DNA of 64,000 bases, taken from the NCBI GenBank assembly GCA_947474755.1, contig CANJJE010000009.1, forward strand, positions 1 to 64,000, given 5' to 3'. The notes under the pieces are model-generated. The model saw only the letters and a list, made by a program, of their open reading frames with translations, was not told the DNA's origin and ran no database searches. Shown here piece after piece: positions 9,215 through 18,348 of the stretch. Positions within the stretch are counted from its first letter, which is position 1; every line of letters starts with the position of its first letter. The translations under genes and the position numbers were made by a program. This DNA is from Burkholderiales bacterium (lineage in GTDB: Bacteria; Pseudomonadota; Gammaproteobacteria; Burkholderiales; Burkholderiaceae_C).

Positions 9215-10137
9215 CAGCGGCCCAGAAAACTGTCGAATAGGGCCACGAAGTCGTCGCAGCGTTCAAAGTAGGGCAAAGCCCCGGTGGGCATGACGTCGAA
9301 CGTCCAGTTCGAACGCCCGACATAGGCGGACTTGTGGCGGTAGTCGATGAAGTCGCCACGCACGCCGTGAACCATCCACACCGGCATCGTCAGTGACTGA
9401 TACACGCGGGTGATGTCGGCGCTGAAAAGGTAGGCGCTGACGAACCAGTAGGGCGCGAACTTCGCGCCAGGTTGGCGTGTCGTCAGCACGTCGTATTCCA
9501 GCATCCCGTCGTCGATCTGCTTGCTGCCCCAGGTCTTGCGCAGAAAGTAGCGGATGACCCCGCGCTTCGTCAGCCATCGGTACAGCCCATCACTCCATCG
9601 AGGGTTGAAAAAGAACCGACGCAGCCAGGCGATGCCACGGTTGCTGCCCGGTGGACCATTGAACGGCGCCCCGCGATTGAAGCCGGTCGGGCTGACCAGG
9701 GCGACACTGCGAAACCGAGCGGGTGCCTCCTGAGCGGCACGCGCGGCGTATTCGCTAGAGAGCGATACGCCGATCACGTCGATCGGTGCATCACCTTGCA
9801 AACGCTGGATCTCGGCCACCATTGCATGGACCGCATCGGTCATCAGGCGGGGCAGGTACTGCCGGTCGCTGCGGTCGGAGAAGCCGAAGCCGGGAAGATC
9901 GAGCGCGTAGACCGGGCGCCGCTGTCGGTAATGCTCGTAGAGCGGCTGTACCTCGTAGGCCGAGCCCGAGGCGTTGATGCTGTGAAGCAGCAGCAACGGC
10001 GTGCGGTCGGCTGAGTCGCCTGCATCCTCCGCGGGGCCGGCGACATAGAACGAAAGCCGCCCGGCGCTGCTGTCGATCTCGACGCGCGCACCGGACAAGG
10101 CCGGGGGCAGTGTGGGGATGCTGGACAGGCTCGACAT
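9214..10137 (-). CDS. Alpha/beta hydrolase lacking an obvious catalytic histidine
   Basis: A 307-residue alpha/beta-hydrolase-fold protein without signal peptide. The nucleophile elbow is GVSLS with Ser125, LHSINASGSAYE (51-62) supplies the oxyanion region, and HGVRGDF holds a candidate acid Asp262. In the C-terminal segment, where related hydrolases read roughly GHLPxxE, this protein reads GALPYFE with Ala287, and no histidine follows. I chose the ATG at 10137 because a strong Shine-Dalgarno sequence (GAGGAGGT) stands 7-8 bases upstream; the frame opens farther but those starts are unsupported. It lies between an exported methyltransferase and the EamA exporter. Substrate unknown. Confidence 0.8.
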   Translation of the reverse strand: MSSLSSIPTLPPALSGARVEIDSSAGRLSFYVAGPAEDAGDSADRTPLLLLHSINASGSAYEVQPLYEHYRQRRPVYALDLPGFGFSDRSDRQYLPRLMTDAVHAMVAEIQRLQGDAPIDVIGVSLSSEYAARAAQEAPARFRSVALVSPTGFNRGAPFNGPPGSNRGIAWLRRFFFNPRWSDGLYRWLTKRGVIRYFLRKTWGSKQIDDGMLEYDVLTTRQPGAKFAPYWFVSAYLFSADITRVYQSLTMPVWMVHGVRGDFIDYRHKSAYVGRSNWTFDVMPTGALPYFERCDDFVALFDSFLGR

Positions 10138-10180
10138 CGGTGCTACCTCCTCGGGTCCGGCATGGGTGGGCAGGCGACTT

Positions 10181-10918
10181 TCATGGCCGCCTGAACACCA
10201 CCACATGCTGCCAAGGCAGCGTGCGGGCGGTGCGTTCCCAGACCAGGGCCTGATCGGCTGCCTCCAGCCTCACTTGCTGCTCTGTCATCTTGTGCAATGG
10301 CTTGATGGGTACGCGAAAGTCTTCGCCGCGGTACTCCACGAAGACCATGCGTCCGCCCGGACGCAATGCGCGCACGATGCTTGCCAGCACTTCGTGGGGA
10401 TACGCCAGCTCGTGATAGACGTCGACCATGACCGCCAGATCGATCGACGCTTCGGGCAGCTTCACGTCGTCGTCAGCGCCCAGCACCGGCACGATGTTGC
10501 CGTAGCCGGGGCGCTTCGCGGTCGTTTCGAGTACGCGCAGCATCTGAGGCTGCACCTCGATCGCGTAGACCAGGCCCTTCGGCCCGACCTCCAGTGCCAT
10601 GCGACGCGAGTAGTAGCCAGTGCCAGCGCCGACATCGGCCACGGCCATCCCCGGCTTCAGCTCCAGCTCGGCTATCAGAAGGTCGGCGCGCTCCTCCTTC
10701 TGCCGCTCGGTGCGCTCCAGCCAGGCCGCCCCGTCAAATCCCATCATCTGGGCGATTTCCCGCCCCTGGTACACCTTGCCGATGCCATCGGCGCTGGGCG
10801 GTGCAGATTGGTAACGCTCGGCCGATTGCGCATGAATCGTGGTCGCCAGACCGAAGCCCAGCAGCAGCGCCAGCAAGGTGCTCCGTACGCTGCAGACGAT
10901 GGCCAGCACGCTTCGCAT
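10181..10918 (-). CDS. Exported class I SAM-dependent methyltransferase-like protein
   Basis: A 245-residue protein with a Rossmann methyltransferase fold: motif I VADVGAGTGYYS, an acidic loop of motif II, and VMVDVYHE and LRPGGRMV as later motifs. Unusually it begins with a clear signal peptide: basic start, hydrophobic stretch at 14-26 and likely cleavage after IHA at residue 30, predicting a periplasmic location. The ATG at 10918 lies 2 bases after the TGA of the upstream esterase gene, so translation is probably coupled. How a periplasmic enzyme would obtain S-adenosylmethionine is unclear. The target is unknown. Confidence 0.8.
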   Translation of the reverse strand: MRSVLAIVCSVRSTLLALLLGFGLATTIHAQSAERYQSAPPSADGIGKVYQGREIAQMMGFDGAAWLERTERQKEERADLLIAELELKPGMAVADVGAGTGYYSRRMALEVGPKGLVYAIEVQPQMLRVLETTAKRPGYGNIVPVLGADDDVKLPEASIDLAVMVDVYHELAYPHEVLASIVRALRPGGRMVFVEYRGEDFRVPIKPLHKMTEQQVRLEAADQALVWERTARTLPWQHVVVFRRP

Positions 10919-10920
10919 CC

Positions 10921-12093
10921 TCAGGACATCGATTGGTTGTGATCGCTGAAGAAGCGCCACATCTCGTGGGTGGCATCGGGTCCGCTGGGATCGGTGTACG
11001 AGCCCTGTGCACTGCCGCCCGACCAGGCGTGTCCGCCGCCGTGCACCACCCAATGCTCGGCCTGGGCAGGTAGGCCCTGTGCGCTGACGTGGACCGTGCG
11101 CGTGTAGTGGCGGCCTCGTGCTGTCACGCCGTGTTCAACTGACTGCGCTCCGGCTGCGTCAGGGGCACTTTGATGGGCGTCACCGAGCGCCCTGGCAATC
11201 GCCTGAGCGCCGTTGCCAGGGTGCACGATCGTGTCGCCATCGCCGTGGAACACGATGGTTGGCAGCGGCGCAATCGCGCCAGCCGCACCGATGGCGGCGT
11301 TGCCGGGCGCGCCGCGACAGGTCGGGCCAGGCGCCGATGCCTTCGGACCGTTCCTCATGGCCGACAAGGCCGACATCAGGTCGCTCGCTGCGCCGCTGGC
11401 CAGTCCGGAATGAATGCCGACGGCAGAGTAGATGTCCGGATAAGCCTGGCCGAGGATGGCGGCCATCGAGCCGCCGGCCGAGAGCCCGGCGACATAGACG
11501 CGGCGGGCATCGAGTCCGTGGTTGGCGATCACGGCGCGCGTCATGCCGGCCAGTACCGCAGCTTCACCATGGCCGCGCTGCTGGTGATCGTGCCTGAACC
11601 AGTTCCAGCAACGCTGCGGATTGGCGTCCTCGGCCTGCGCTGGGTACAGCACGGCAAAACCCCGCTCATGCGCCAGCTTGTTCATGCCGGTGCCTAGCGC
11701 GAAGTCTGCCGGGTCCTGGGTGCAGCCATGCAGCATCACGACCAGGGGCATCGCCGAGTCTGGCGGGCTGGCGGATGTCGCCGGTGGCAGGTAGAGCAGA
11801 TAGCTGCGCACCAGTCCGGCCTCGATGTGCTCGCCGGTCAGCGTCGAACCCCTCTCTTGCACCGGTGTTCGCGCCGGCGGTGCTGTGTCGACCACCGCGG
11901 TCTCAAGTTTCGTGACGCATCCATCGATCACGCCCGGTGGATCCGGCTCTGCCGAGGTCATCGGCAGCGGTGCCTGATGGGGCCCCAGAGCATGCCGGAT
12001 CACCTGCGTGGCTTCAGCCAGACGGCCCACGCGGGTCAGCCGCGTCACCTCGTTCATCCAGCGCTGAAGGGGTTCGGACATGGTGGCTTTCAT
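10921..12093 (-). CDS. PHB depolymerase family esterase
   Basis: A 390-residue serine esterase of the PHB-depolymerase/LpqC family, which cleaves polyhydroxybutyrate, short-chain esters or feruloyl esters. It shows the oxyanion segment LHGCTQDP, the lipase box GLSAGGS with Ser205, the acid region HGDGDTIVHP and the catalytic histidine region HGGGHAWSG. No signal peptide is present, so action inside the cell is likely. The N-terminal segment around RLTRVGRLAEATQVI is typical of proteobacterial members. Starts at 12093 or 12081 are both possible and neither has a good Shine-Dalgarno sequence. It lies 55 bases after a ribbon-helix-helix gene that may regulate it. Confidence 0.85.
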   Translation of the reverse strand: MKATMSEPLQRWMNEVTRLTRVGRLAEATQVIRHALGPHQAPLPMTSAEPDPPGVIDGCVTKLETAVVDTAPPARTPVQERGSTLTGEHIEAGLVRSYLLYLPPATSASPPDSAMPLVVMLHGCTQDPADFALGTGMNKLAHERGFAVLYPAQAEDANPQRCWNWFRHDHQQRGHGEAAVLAGMTRAVIANHGLDARRVYVAGLSAGGSMAAILGQAYPDIYSAVGIHSGLASGAASDLMSALSAMRNGPKASAPGPTCRGAPGNAAIGAAGAIAPLPTIVFHGDGDTIVHPGNGAQAIARALGDAHQSAPDAAGAQSVEHGVTARGRHYTRTVHVSAQGLPAQAEHWVVHGGGHAWSGGSAQGSYTDPSGPDATHEMWRFFSDHNQSMS

Positions 12094-12148
12094 GGTGACA
12101 TGGCGCAAAGAACGAGGACGGCAGCGTTCATCACGCACCGGGGAGCAT

Positions 12149-12637
12149 TCATTTCAACCGCCCCGCCAGAGCCTGTTTCACCTCGGCACTGGCATGCAAC
12201 GCGCCCATTACCTCGAGCGACTCGATGGTGTCCAGCGCCAGTTCGGGGGTGACGTCGGGGGCGATAGATGCCAGGCCCACCACTCTCAGGGTCAGCTTCT
12301 GCCGCGACTGCTGCAAGGCCTGAAGCTCCTCGCGGCTGATGTGTTGCAGGCCCAGGACCAGCATCTTGCGCGCCACCACCTGTTTCAATGCTTCGCCGTG
12401 CTGAGTCAGCTGATTACGGATGGCGGTGCGGATGAAATCGGTGCGGTTGCCGTAGAAGCCTTCATTGACCAACAGATCGACCTGCCCGAGGTCGACATGT
12501 CCGAGGTTGATGGTGATCTTCTCGGAATCCACGGGTTTGGCAATACGGCCGGGCTTCGTCGGGGACTGAACATCGGGTTGCCGTGCACCCGGCTTCTGGC
12601 TTGAAGCTGGTGAACCGGCGACAACGGACGAATTCAT
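12149..12637 (-). CDS. CopG-like ribbon-helix-helix transcriptional regulator
   Basis: A 162-residue protein. A disordered, Ser/Pro-rich N-terminus of ~38 residues leads into KITINLGHVDLGQVDLLV followed by NEGFYGNRTDFIRTAIRNQL, the beta strand plus two helices of a ribbon-helix-helix DNA-binding domain. The C-terminal half (ELQALQQSRQ and later) is helical and may serve oligomerisation. The frame extends into the divergent htpG gene, so I took the ATG at 12637, which leaves a 217-base divergent region. It is the first gene of the minus-strand run with the PHB-depolymerase-family esterase; repression of its own operon is inference. Confidence 0.7.
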   Translation of the reverse strand: MNSSVVAGSPASSQKPGARQPDVQSPTKPGRIAKPVDSEKITINLGHVDLGQVDLLVNEGFYGNRTDFIRTAIRNQLTQHGEALKQVVARKMLVLGLQHISREELQALQQSRQKLTLRVVGLASIAPDVTPELALDTIESLEVMGALHASAEVKQALAGRLK

Positions 12638-12786
12638 GAAAGGCACTCTAGCACCATCCAGAGGGCATCCGCATGGATGTTTTTTGCCGCGATGGAGCTT
12701 CATCGGCCTGGTTCGCCCTGCACATGGCGCTGCTCTGGCGACGGTAGTGGGTGACTTGTTGCTGCCTGTGATGCACCTGGCCCGGC

Positions 12787-12814
12787 CTTGAAGGTCAGCC
12801 GCCGGACCCCATAT
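12787..12814 (+). promoter_or_regulatory. Heat-shock (sigma-32) promoter of htpG
   Basis: CTTGAAG at 12787-12793 and CCCCATAT at 12807-12814 are separated by 13 bases. The known sigma-32 consensus is CTTGAAA, 11-16 bases, CCCCATnT, so only one position differs. Transcription would start near 12820, giving a leader of ~35 bases before the htpG ATG. Control of a chaperone gene by RpoH agrees with established knowledge. Confidence 0.8.
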
Positions 12815-12854
12815 CAACGATCCGGGCAACCACTCGACATTCACCTCCTTGACC

Positions 12855-14741
12855 ATGACCAAGCAAACCCTCTCCTTCCAGGCCGAAGTCAAGCAGATCC
12901 TGCACCTTGTCACCCACTCGCTGTATTCGAACAAGGAAATCTTCCTGCGCGAGCTGATTTCCAACGCGTCCGACGCCTGCGACAAGCTGCGCTTCGAGGC
13001 GTTGAATCGGCCTGAACTGTATGAAGACGCGCCTGGCCTCGACGTGCGCATCAGCTTCGACGCCGAAGCGAAGACGTTGACCATCCGCGACAACGGCATA
13101 GGACTGAGCGCCGACGAAGCGGTGGCAAACCTCGGCACGATCGCGAAGAGCGGCACTCGCGAATTCATGTCCAGGCTCGATGGCGACCAGAAGAAGGACG
13201 CGCAACTGATCGGCCAGTTCGGTGTCGGCTTCTACAGCGGCTTCATCGTCGCCGACCGCATCACCGTCGAATCGCGTCGTGCCGGCGCGAGTCCCGGTGA
13301 AGGCGTGCGCTGGAGTTCCGAAGGCACGGGCGACTTCGAGATCGAAACCATCGAGCGGGCCGAACGTGGCACCGATGTGATCCTTCACCTGCGCGAGGGC
13401 GAAGACGAATTTCTCAGCGGCTGGAAGCTGAAATCGATCATCAGCAAGTACTCCGACCACGTGTCGCTGCCCATTCTCATGCGCAAGGAAGAGTGGGACG
13501 CCGAGGCCGCCAAGCAGGTCACGCGCGACGAATGGGTGCCCGTCAACAAGGCGGCGGCGCTGTGGACGCGCAGCAAGAGCGACATCACCGAAGAGCAGTA
13601 CAACGAGTTCTACAAGCAGATCAGCTACGACACCGAAGCGCCGCTGGCCTACACACACAACCGGGTCGAAGGCCGCAGCGACTACACGCAACTGCTCTAC
13701 ATCCCGGCCAAGGCGCCGTTCGATCTGTGGAACCGCGACAAGCGCGGCGGCGTGAAGCTGTACGTCAAGCGCGTCTTCATCATGGACGACGCCGAGGCGC
13801 TGATGCCGGTGTACCTGCGTTTTGTCAAAGGCGTGATCGACAGCGCCGATCTGCCGCTGAACGTCAGCCGCGAATTGCTGCAGGAAAGCCGAGACGTGCG
13901 CGCGATCCGAGAGGGCTCGACCAAGCGGGTCATCAGCATGCTCGAAGCTCTGGCGAACAGCGAAGACGAGGCTGAGCGCGCCAAGTACAAGGCCTTCTGG
14001 CGCGACTTCGGCCCGCTGCTGAAAGAAGGTGTCGGCGAGGATCACGCCAACGTCGAGCGGCTCTCGAAGCTGCTGCGCTTTGCCTCGACGCACGCCGACG
14101 AAGACGTGTCCTTTGCCGATTACCTGGGTCGCATGAAGGAAGGCCAGGAGGCGATCTATTACGTGACCGCCGACAGCCTCGCGGCGGCAAAGGGCAGCCC
14201 TCAGCTGGAGATCTACCGCAAGAAGGGCGTCGAGGTGCTGTTGCTCACCGACCGCGTCGACGAATGGATGCTGAGCCACCTGCATGAGGTCGAAGGAAGG
14301 CCGTTGCAGAGTGTGGCCAAGGGCGTGGTCGATCTTGGCGCGTTGCAGGACGAGGAAGAAAAGCGTCAGGCTGAACAGGCGGCCGATGCCTTCAAGCCGG
14401 TGCTCGAGCGGCTGAAGGTCTCGTTGAAAGACCGCGCGAAGGATGTACGTGTGACTACACGCCTGGTCGATTCCCCAGCCTGCCTGGTGGTGGAAGAAGG
14501 CGACATGAGCGGTCACCTCGCGAGGCTGCTGAAGCAATCAGGGCAGAGCGGACTGCCGTCGTCATTGCCGACGCTCGAGGTCAATGTCCAGCACACGCTG
14601 GTCAGTTCGCTGGAGCAGAGTCCGCATTTCGACGACTTGGCACAGATCCTGTTCGATCAGGCGGTGCTGGCCGAAGGCGGGCAGCTCGAAGACCCGGCCG
14701 CCTATGTCAAGCGCGTCAACCGGCTGTTGACCCCGGCCTGA
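12855..14741 (+). CDS. htpG: Molecular chaperone HtpG (Hsp90)
   Basis: A 628-residue bacterial Hsp90, an ATP-driven dimeric cytoplasmic chaperone. The N-terminal ATPase shows [18 protein letters not shown], the DNGIGLS motif, GTIAKSGT and [11 protein letters not shown]. The middle and C-terminal dimerisation domains are complete and the length is normal for the family. A TTG at 12849 lies in frame, but I chose the ATG at 12855. The gene stands alone behind a sigma-32-type promoter and is followed by the convergent srkA 10 bases away, without a visible terminator. Confidence 0.97.
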   Translation: MTKQTLSFQAEVKQILHLVTHSLYSNKEIFLRELISNASDACDKLRFEALNRPELYEDAPGLDVRISFDAEAKTLTIRDNGIGLSADEAVANLGTIAKSGTREFMSRLDGDQKKDAQLIGQFGVGFYSGFIVADRITVESRRAGASPGEGVRWSSEGTGDFEIETIERAERGTDVILHLREGEDEFLSGWKLKSIISKYSDHVSLPILMRKEEWDAEAAKQVTRDEWVPVNKAAALWTRSKSDITEEQYNEFYKQISYDTEAPLAYTHNRVEGRSDYTQLLYIPAKAPFDLWNRDKRGGVKLYVKRVFIMDDAEALMPVYLRFVKGVIDSADLPLNVSRELLQESRDVRAIREGSTKRVISMLEALANSEDEAERAKYKAFWRDFGPLLKEGVGEDHANVERLSKLLRFASTHADEDVSFADYLGRMKEGQEAIYYVTADSLAAAKGSPQLEIYRKKGVEVLLLTDRVDEWMLSHLHEVEGRPLQSVAKGVVDLGALQDEEEKRQAEQAADAFKPVLERLKVSLKDRAKDVRVTTRLVDSPACLVVEEGDMSGHLARLLKQSGQSGLPSSLPTLEVNVQHTLVSSLEQSPHFDDLAQILFDQAVLAEGGQLEDPAAYVKRVNRLLTPA

Positions 14742-14751
14742 TGTGTGCGGG

Positions 14752-15789
14752 TCAGGGTGCGGCGACTTGCTGCCTGAGTTGCTGCGCCACTTGCTGCCAG
14801 TAGCCGCTGGTACCAAACCACGGAAAGCTGGGCGGGAAGGCCGGGTCGCGCCAGCGTTTGGCCAGCCACGCGCTTTGGTGGACGATGCGCAGCGTGCGCA
14901 AGGGCTCGATCAAGGCGAACTGCCGATCATCGAAGTCCATGAACTGCTCATAGCCGACGAGCAGTGAACGCAGCTGCTGCCTCGCGGCGGCCTCGTCGCC
15001 GGACAGCAGCATCCACAGGTCTTGAATGGCTGGGCCCATCAGGCAGTCGTCCAGGTCGACAAAGTGCGGTCCCGCATCGGTCCACAGCACATTGCCGACG
15101 TGGCAATCGCCATGCAGGCGGATCCGATTCAGATCACCTATGCGGTCGAACGCGCGTTGCACCTCGGTCAGCGCCGCATTGACGGCATCGTGCCACTCGG
15201 ATTCCACCTCCGATGGGATGTTGCCGTGCGCGAGCAACCAGTCGCGGCAATCCCAGCCGAACTCGGCCACCGTCAGGCTGCGGCGGTGCGCGAAGGGCTT
15301 GCGCGCACCGACCGCATGCATGCGACCGATGAAGCGGCCGATCCATTCCAGCGTTGCCGGCTGTTCAAGTTCTGGCGCGCGGCCGGCTTTGCGCTGGCTT
15401 ACCGCGAAGCGGTAGGAGCCTTGCGCAATTGACACGGTGCCCAGCGTGGGAGGCGCACCGCTCAGTGCGACTTGCAGCGGCGAACCATGATCGACGCTCA
15501 GGACCAATGGCGCTGCAACAGGGATCTCCTCCGCGGCCAGTTCGGCCGAGAACGAATGCTCTTCAAGGATCTGCGCATCGCTCCAGCGCTCAGGCCGGTA
15601 GAACTTGGTCACCACTGCCTTGCCATCGATCAGGAACACCTGGAAGACGCGGTTCTCGTAGGAATTGAGCTGCAGAAAGCGACCGTCGCTGCGCATGCCG
15701 ACGCCATCGAGGGCGTCGAGGATCAACTCTGGCGTCAGCCCGGAGAACGGGGTGGGCGAAACAGCGACAGCGGATGGGGCTTCAGGCAC
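14752..15789 (-). CDS. srkA: Stress response serine/threonine protein kinase (YihE/SrkA type)
   Basis: A 345-residue cytoplasmic kinase of the SrkA (YihE/RdoA) family, which in E. coli protects against stress-induced death. Catalytic features are visible: HGDCHVGN at 226-233 with Asp228, and the metal-binding VDLDD at 244-248. LNSYENRVFQV at 41-51 is the family's N-terminal nucleotide-binding strand region. Translation must begin at the GTG at 15787-15789, since no ATG occurs before this core. The DUF2726 gene lies upstream on the same strand, 21 bases away. Confidence 0.88.
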   Translation of the reverse strand: MPEAPSAVAVSPTPFSGLTPELILDALDGVGMRSDGRFLQLNSYENRVFQVFLIDGKAVVTKFYRPERWSDAQILEEHSFSAELAAEEIPVAAPLVLSVDHGSPLQVALSGAPPTLGTVSIAQGSYRFAVSQRKAGRAPELEQPATLEWIGRFIGRMHAVGARKPFAHRRSLTVAEFGWDCRDWLLAHGNIPSEVESEWHDAVNAALTEVQRAFDRIGDLNRIRLHGDCHVGNVLWTDAGPHFVDLDDCLMGPAIQDLWMLLSGDEAAARQQLRSLLVGYEQFMDFDDRQFALIEPLRTLRIVHQSAWLAKRWRDPAFPPSFPWFGTSGYWQQVAQQLRQQVAAP

Positions 15790-15810
15790 CCGACGATCGT
15801 ATGCGATCGA

Positions 15811-16686
15811 TCAGCGGCCGCTCGCCAGGCGCATGGGTGCGCCTGGCCATGGGACATCGGCCCCGGCCGCGGGGCCATCCGCGTGAGGACTCTGCCCCGC
15901 GGCGGGCGACCGGCCGACCAATTCGGCTTGCGAGTCACTCGCTGGTACCGACCCGGGCCTGTCGTCGCAGGTGAAAAAGGAGTCGAGGAACACGTTCGGA
16001 TCCCGCCAGGTCGCAGGCCGTTTGGCGTAGGGGGCCACTGCAGTTCTGTCTTCTGTCACGTCAGGTATCGCCGCTGCTCGCAGGGCTGCCGGCTCGGGCC
16101 GGGTGTCGGGTGAATTCGCTGGCGAAGTGAACGGCTCCCTGATGGGGGCGCTGATGGGCTCACTCATCCTGCTGTCCTGCCCCCGGTCGTTCAACAGCGA
16201 GCGCAACTCGTCGATCGACGGCAAGGCGTCCGCGGCGCAGTGCAGTCGCTGGATGCCGCACGCCGCGAGTACTGATTCCTTGATCCGGGTGCTGCGCCGC
16301 GAATGGATGCGGGTGCTGTCAAGATCGATCACCAGCAACACATGACCATTCGGATTGCAAATGGCGAACGTCACATGGGCCGCCCCGATCAGCTCGTACC
16401 AGAACTGCACCTGGTCAGGCGAAGCCGACTGGCACAGGCGCACCAGTGGAAGCTTGGGCATCACGATGTAGCTGGAAAAGGCCAGTCGAAGCTGGTTGTA
16501 GACATGACGTTCATCAGCGCTGAGCACGCGCCGCGAGGCCAGCGTCCACTGCGTCGGGAGTGGTGCCACGCGCCTGCGGGGTGGAGCCCAGGACCAAGCC
16601 GCCAAGCCGCCAAGCACCACACCGAGCAACAAGGCGGCAACCAACATCGACAGAGCCGGGGCGGCGATCACGGGGTATGCAACCAT
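15811..16686 (-). CDS. Membrane-anchored DUF2726 domain protein
   Basis: A 291-residue protein. Residues ~8-32 form one hydrophobic anchor. Residues ~50-165 match DUF2726: the RRVLSADERHVYNQL opening, a SYIVMPKLPL strand and the nuclease-fold-like stretch LLVIDLDSTR. The last ~115 residues are Pro/Ser/Ala-rich and look disordered. DUF2726 domains are thought to have a nuclease-like fold; no activity is established here. The ATG at 16686 has no good Shine-Dalgarno sequence. srkA follows 21 bases downstream on the same strand. Confidence 0.7.
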   Translation of the reverse strand: MVAYPVIAAPALSMLVAALLLGVVLGGLAAWSWAPPRRRVAPLPTQWTLASRRVLSADERHVYNQLRLAFSSYIVMPKLPLVRLCQSASPDQVQFWYELIGAAHVTFAICNPNGHVLLVIDLDSTRIHSRRSTRIKESVLAACGIQRLHCAADALPSIDELRSLLNDRGQDSRMSEPISAPIREPFTSPANSPDTRPEPAALRAAAIPDVTEDRTAVAPYAKRPATWRDPNVFLDSFFTCDDRPGSVPASDSQAELVGRSPAAGQSPHADGPAAGADVPWPGAPMRLASGR

Positions 16687-17013
16687 TTTGAGTGGTACTA
16701 GCGCAAGCGAGCGTAACTCCTGATACTGAATGCTAGCGCCGCGTCAGTCCGAAGACACTTCAGGAGAACGAGCTCGCGCTGACAGTTCAATGCGCTCCAA
16801 GGCTGGTGATTGAATCGAAATCACCCGGGCTTGCCTCCATCTGATATGATAGCGAGCTAACCTGAATTTCATGCCATCAGGTGGTGCGGCTGGGTTGAGC
16901 GTGACGAATTTCCCGAGAGGCTGCCACTCCAGAAGCAGTTCCAACGGTGATTCAGGACTGCGAACAAGCGTTCGCTGATGTCCACAAGGCAAGTTTCTCG
17001 TACAGGAATAACC
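16687..17013 (+). promoter_or_regulatory. rplM leader region with an extended -10 promoter
   Basis: This 327-base stretch holds no gene. An extended -10 element, TG-A-TATGAT, sits at 16843-16851 on the plus strand. It would start transcription near 16858 and leave a leader of ~155 bases before rplM, a length that could hold an autoregulatory structure. No clear -35 stands at the proper distance, as is common with extended -10 promoters. The left part (16687-16800) must also hold the promoter of the divergent DUF2726 gene, which I could not recognise. Confidence 0.5.
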
Positions 17014-17442
17014 ATGAAAACCTTCAGTGCCAAGCCGGCCGAAGTGACGCATGAGTGGTTTGTGATCGATGCGACCGACAAGGTTCTCGGCAGGGTGGCC
17101 AGTGAAGTCGCCCTCCGTTTGCGCGGAAAGCACAAGGCCATTTACACGCCTCACGTCGATACCGGCGACTTCATCGTCATCGTCAACGCAGAAAAGCTCC
17201 GCGTCACTGGCAACAAAGCCAACGACAAGGTGTACTACCGGCACACTGGCTATCCCGGCGGCATCATCGCCACGAAATTCAAGGACATGCAGGCCAAGCA
17301 TCCGGGGCGTGCTCTAGAGAAGGCCGTCAAGGGCATGCTCCCCAAGGGTCCATTGGGTTACGCCATGGTCAAGAAACTGAAGGTTTATGCCGGTGCCACG
17401 CACCCGCACACCGCACAGCAGCCCAAGGCGCTGGAAATCTAA
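17014..17442 (+). CDS. rplM: Large ribosomal subunit protein L13
   Basis: A 142-residue protein with all L13 landmarks: MKTFSAKP at the start, [43 protein letters not shown] and a closing [14 protein letters not shown]. It is a primary binder of 23S rRNA. The ATG at 17014 follows AGGA at suitable distance. It forms the universal operon with rpsI, 10 bases downstream. Confidence 0.98.
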   Translation: MKTFSAKPAEVTHEWFVIDATDKVLGRVASEVALRLRGKHKAIYTPHVDTGDFIVIVNAEKLRVTGNKANDKVYYRHTGYPGGIIATKFKDMQAKHPGRALEKAVKGMLPKGPLGYAMVKKLKVYAGATHPHTAQQPKALEI

Positions 17443-17452
17443 GGGGCATGTG

Positions 17453-17845
17453 ATGATTGGTAATTGGAATTACGGGACCGGCCGTCGCAAGTCCTCCGTC
17501 GCGCGTGTCTTCATGAAGAAGGGCACGGGCCAGATCCTCGTCAACGGCAAGTCTGTCGATGAGTATTTCGGTCGACAAACTTCGATCATGATCGTCAAGC
17601 AACCGTTGATGTTGACCGCGAATGATGCGGCTTTCGACGTCAAGGTGAATGTCCACGGTGGCGGTGAATCTGGTCAGGCTGGGGCTGTGCGCCACGGCAT
17701 CACCCGCGCGCTGATCGATTACGACGCAGCGCTGAAGCCCGAACTCAGCCGCGCTGGTTTCGTCACCCGCGATGCCCGCGAGGTTGAGCGCAAGAAGGTT
17801 GGCTTCCACGGCGCACGTCGCCGCAAGCAGTTCAGCAAGCGCTGA
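17453..17845 (+). CDS. rpsI: Small ribosomal subunit protein S9
   Basis: A 130-residue S9 with [14 protein letters not shown] at the N-terminus, [15 protein letters not shown] in the middle and the invariant basic C-terminus ending KQFSKR, whose tail reaches the P-site tRNA. I chose the ATG at 17453, preceded by AAGGGG at 17441-17446. It is the last gene of the rplM-rpsI operon; a strong terminator follows 30 bases later. Confidence 0.98.
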   Translation: MIGNWNYGTGRRKSSVARVFMKKGTGQILVNGKSVDEYFGRQTSIMIVKQPLMLTANDAAFDVKVNVHGGGESGQAGAVRHGITRALIDYDAALKPELSRAGFVTRDAREVERKKVGFHGARRRKQFSKR

Positions 17846-17875
17846 TCGGCTACCGCGTCGTCATTACACACGCAG

Positions 17876-17903
17876 AAAAAGGTCGCCTTCTGGCGACCTT
17901 TTT
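17876..17903 (+). terminator. Rho-independent terminator of rplM-rpsI
   Basis: The stem GGTCGCC (17881-17887) pairs with GGCGACC (17892-17898) around a TTCT loop, and TTTTT follows. AAAAA precedes the stem, so the structure could act in both directions. Confidence 0.92.
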
Positions 17904-17961
17904 CATTTGGGATGCTCAGCTCATAATCGAGCCTTTAGTCCCATGATATTCAGGAGCAGCC

Positions 17962-18342
17962 ATGAACGCCGCCGCAGAACAGAACCACCTTGCCGCACCG
18001 CAGGACGAGCCACCTCCTCCGCTGGTTTTCACCGACAGCGCTGCTTCCAAGGTCAAGGAATTGGTCGACGAAGAAGGCAATCCTGACCTCAAGTTACGGG
18101 TGTTCGTTCAGGGCGGTGGCTGCTCGGGTTTCCAGTACGGCTTTACCTTCGACGAGGTGCTCAACGAAGACGACACCCGGATGGACAAGAATGGTGTCAC
18201 CTTGCTGATCGACGCGATGAGCTTGCAGTATCTGATGGGTGCGGAGATCGACTACAAAGACGATCTGCAAGGTGCTCAATTCGTCATCAAGAACCCGAAC
18301 GCTACGACCACCTGCGGTTGCGGCTCCAGTTTCTCGGTCTGA
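17962..18342 (+). CDS. erpA: Iron-sulfur cluster insertion protein ErpA
   Basis: A 126-residue A-type Fe-S carrier that delivers clusters to apoproteins, including isoprenoid-synthesis enzymes. The three cluster-binding cysteines are present: Cys54 in [10 protein letters not shown] and Cys118 and Cys120 in TTCGCGSSF. The N-terminal ~20 residues form a Pro-rich tail. The ATG at 17962 follows AGGAG (17951-17955). It has its own transcription unit after the rpsI terminator; CATAAT at 17922-17927 could be its -10. It ends 6 bases from the convergent anmK. Confidence 0.96.
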   Translation: MNAAAEQNHLAAPQDEPPPPLVFTDSAASKVKELVDEEGNPDLKLRVFVQGGGCSGFQYGFTFDEVLNEDDTRMDKNGVTLLIDAMSLQYLMGAEIDYKDDLQGAQFVIKNPNATTTCGCGSSFSV

Positions 18343-18348
18343 AGTTCA

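Noticed and set aside
12795-14537. Minus-strand open frame of 580 codons opposite htpG
   Set aside because: Antisense shadow of a highly conserved gene; no domain recognisable.
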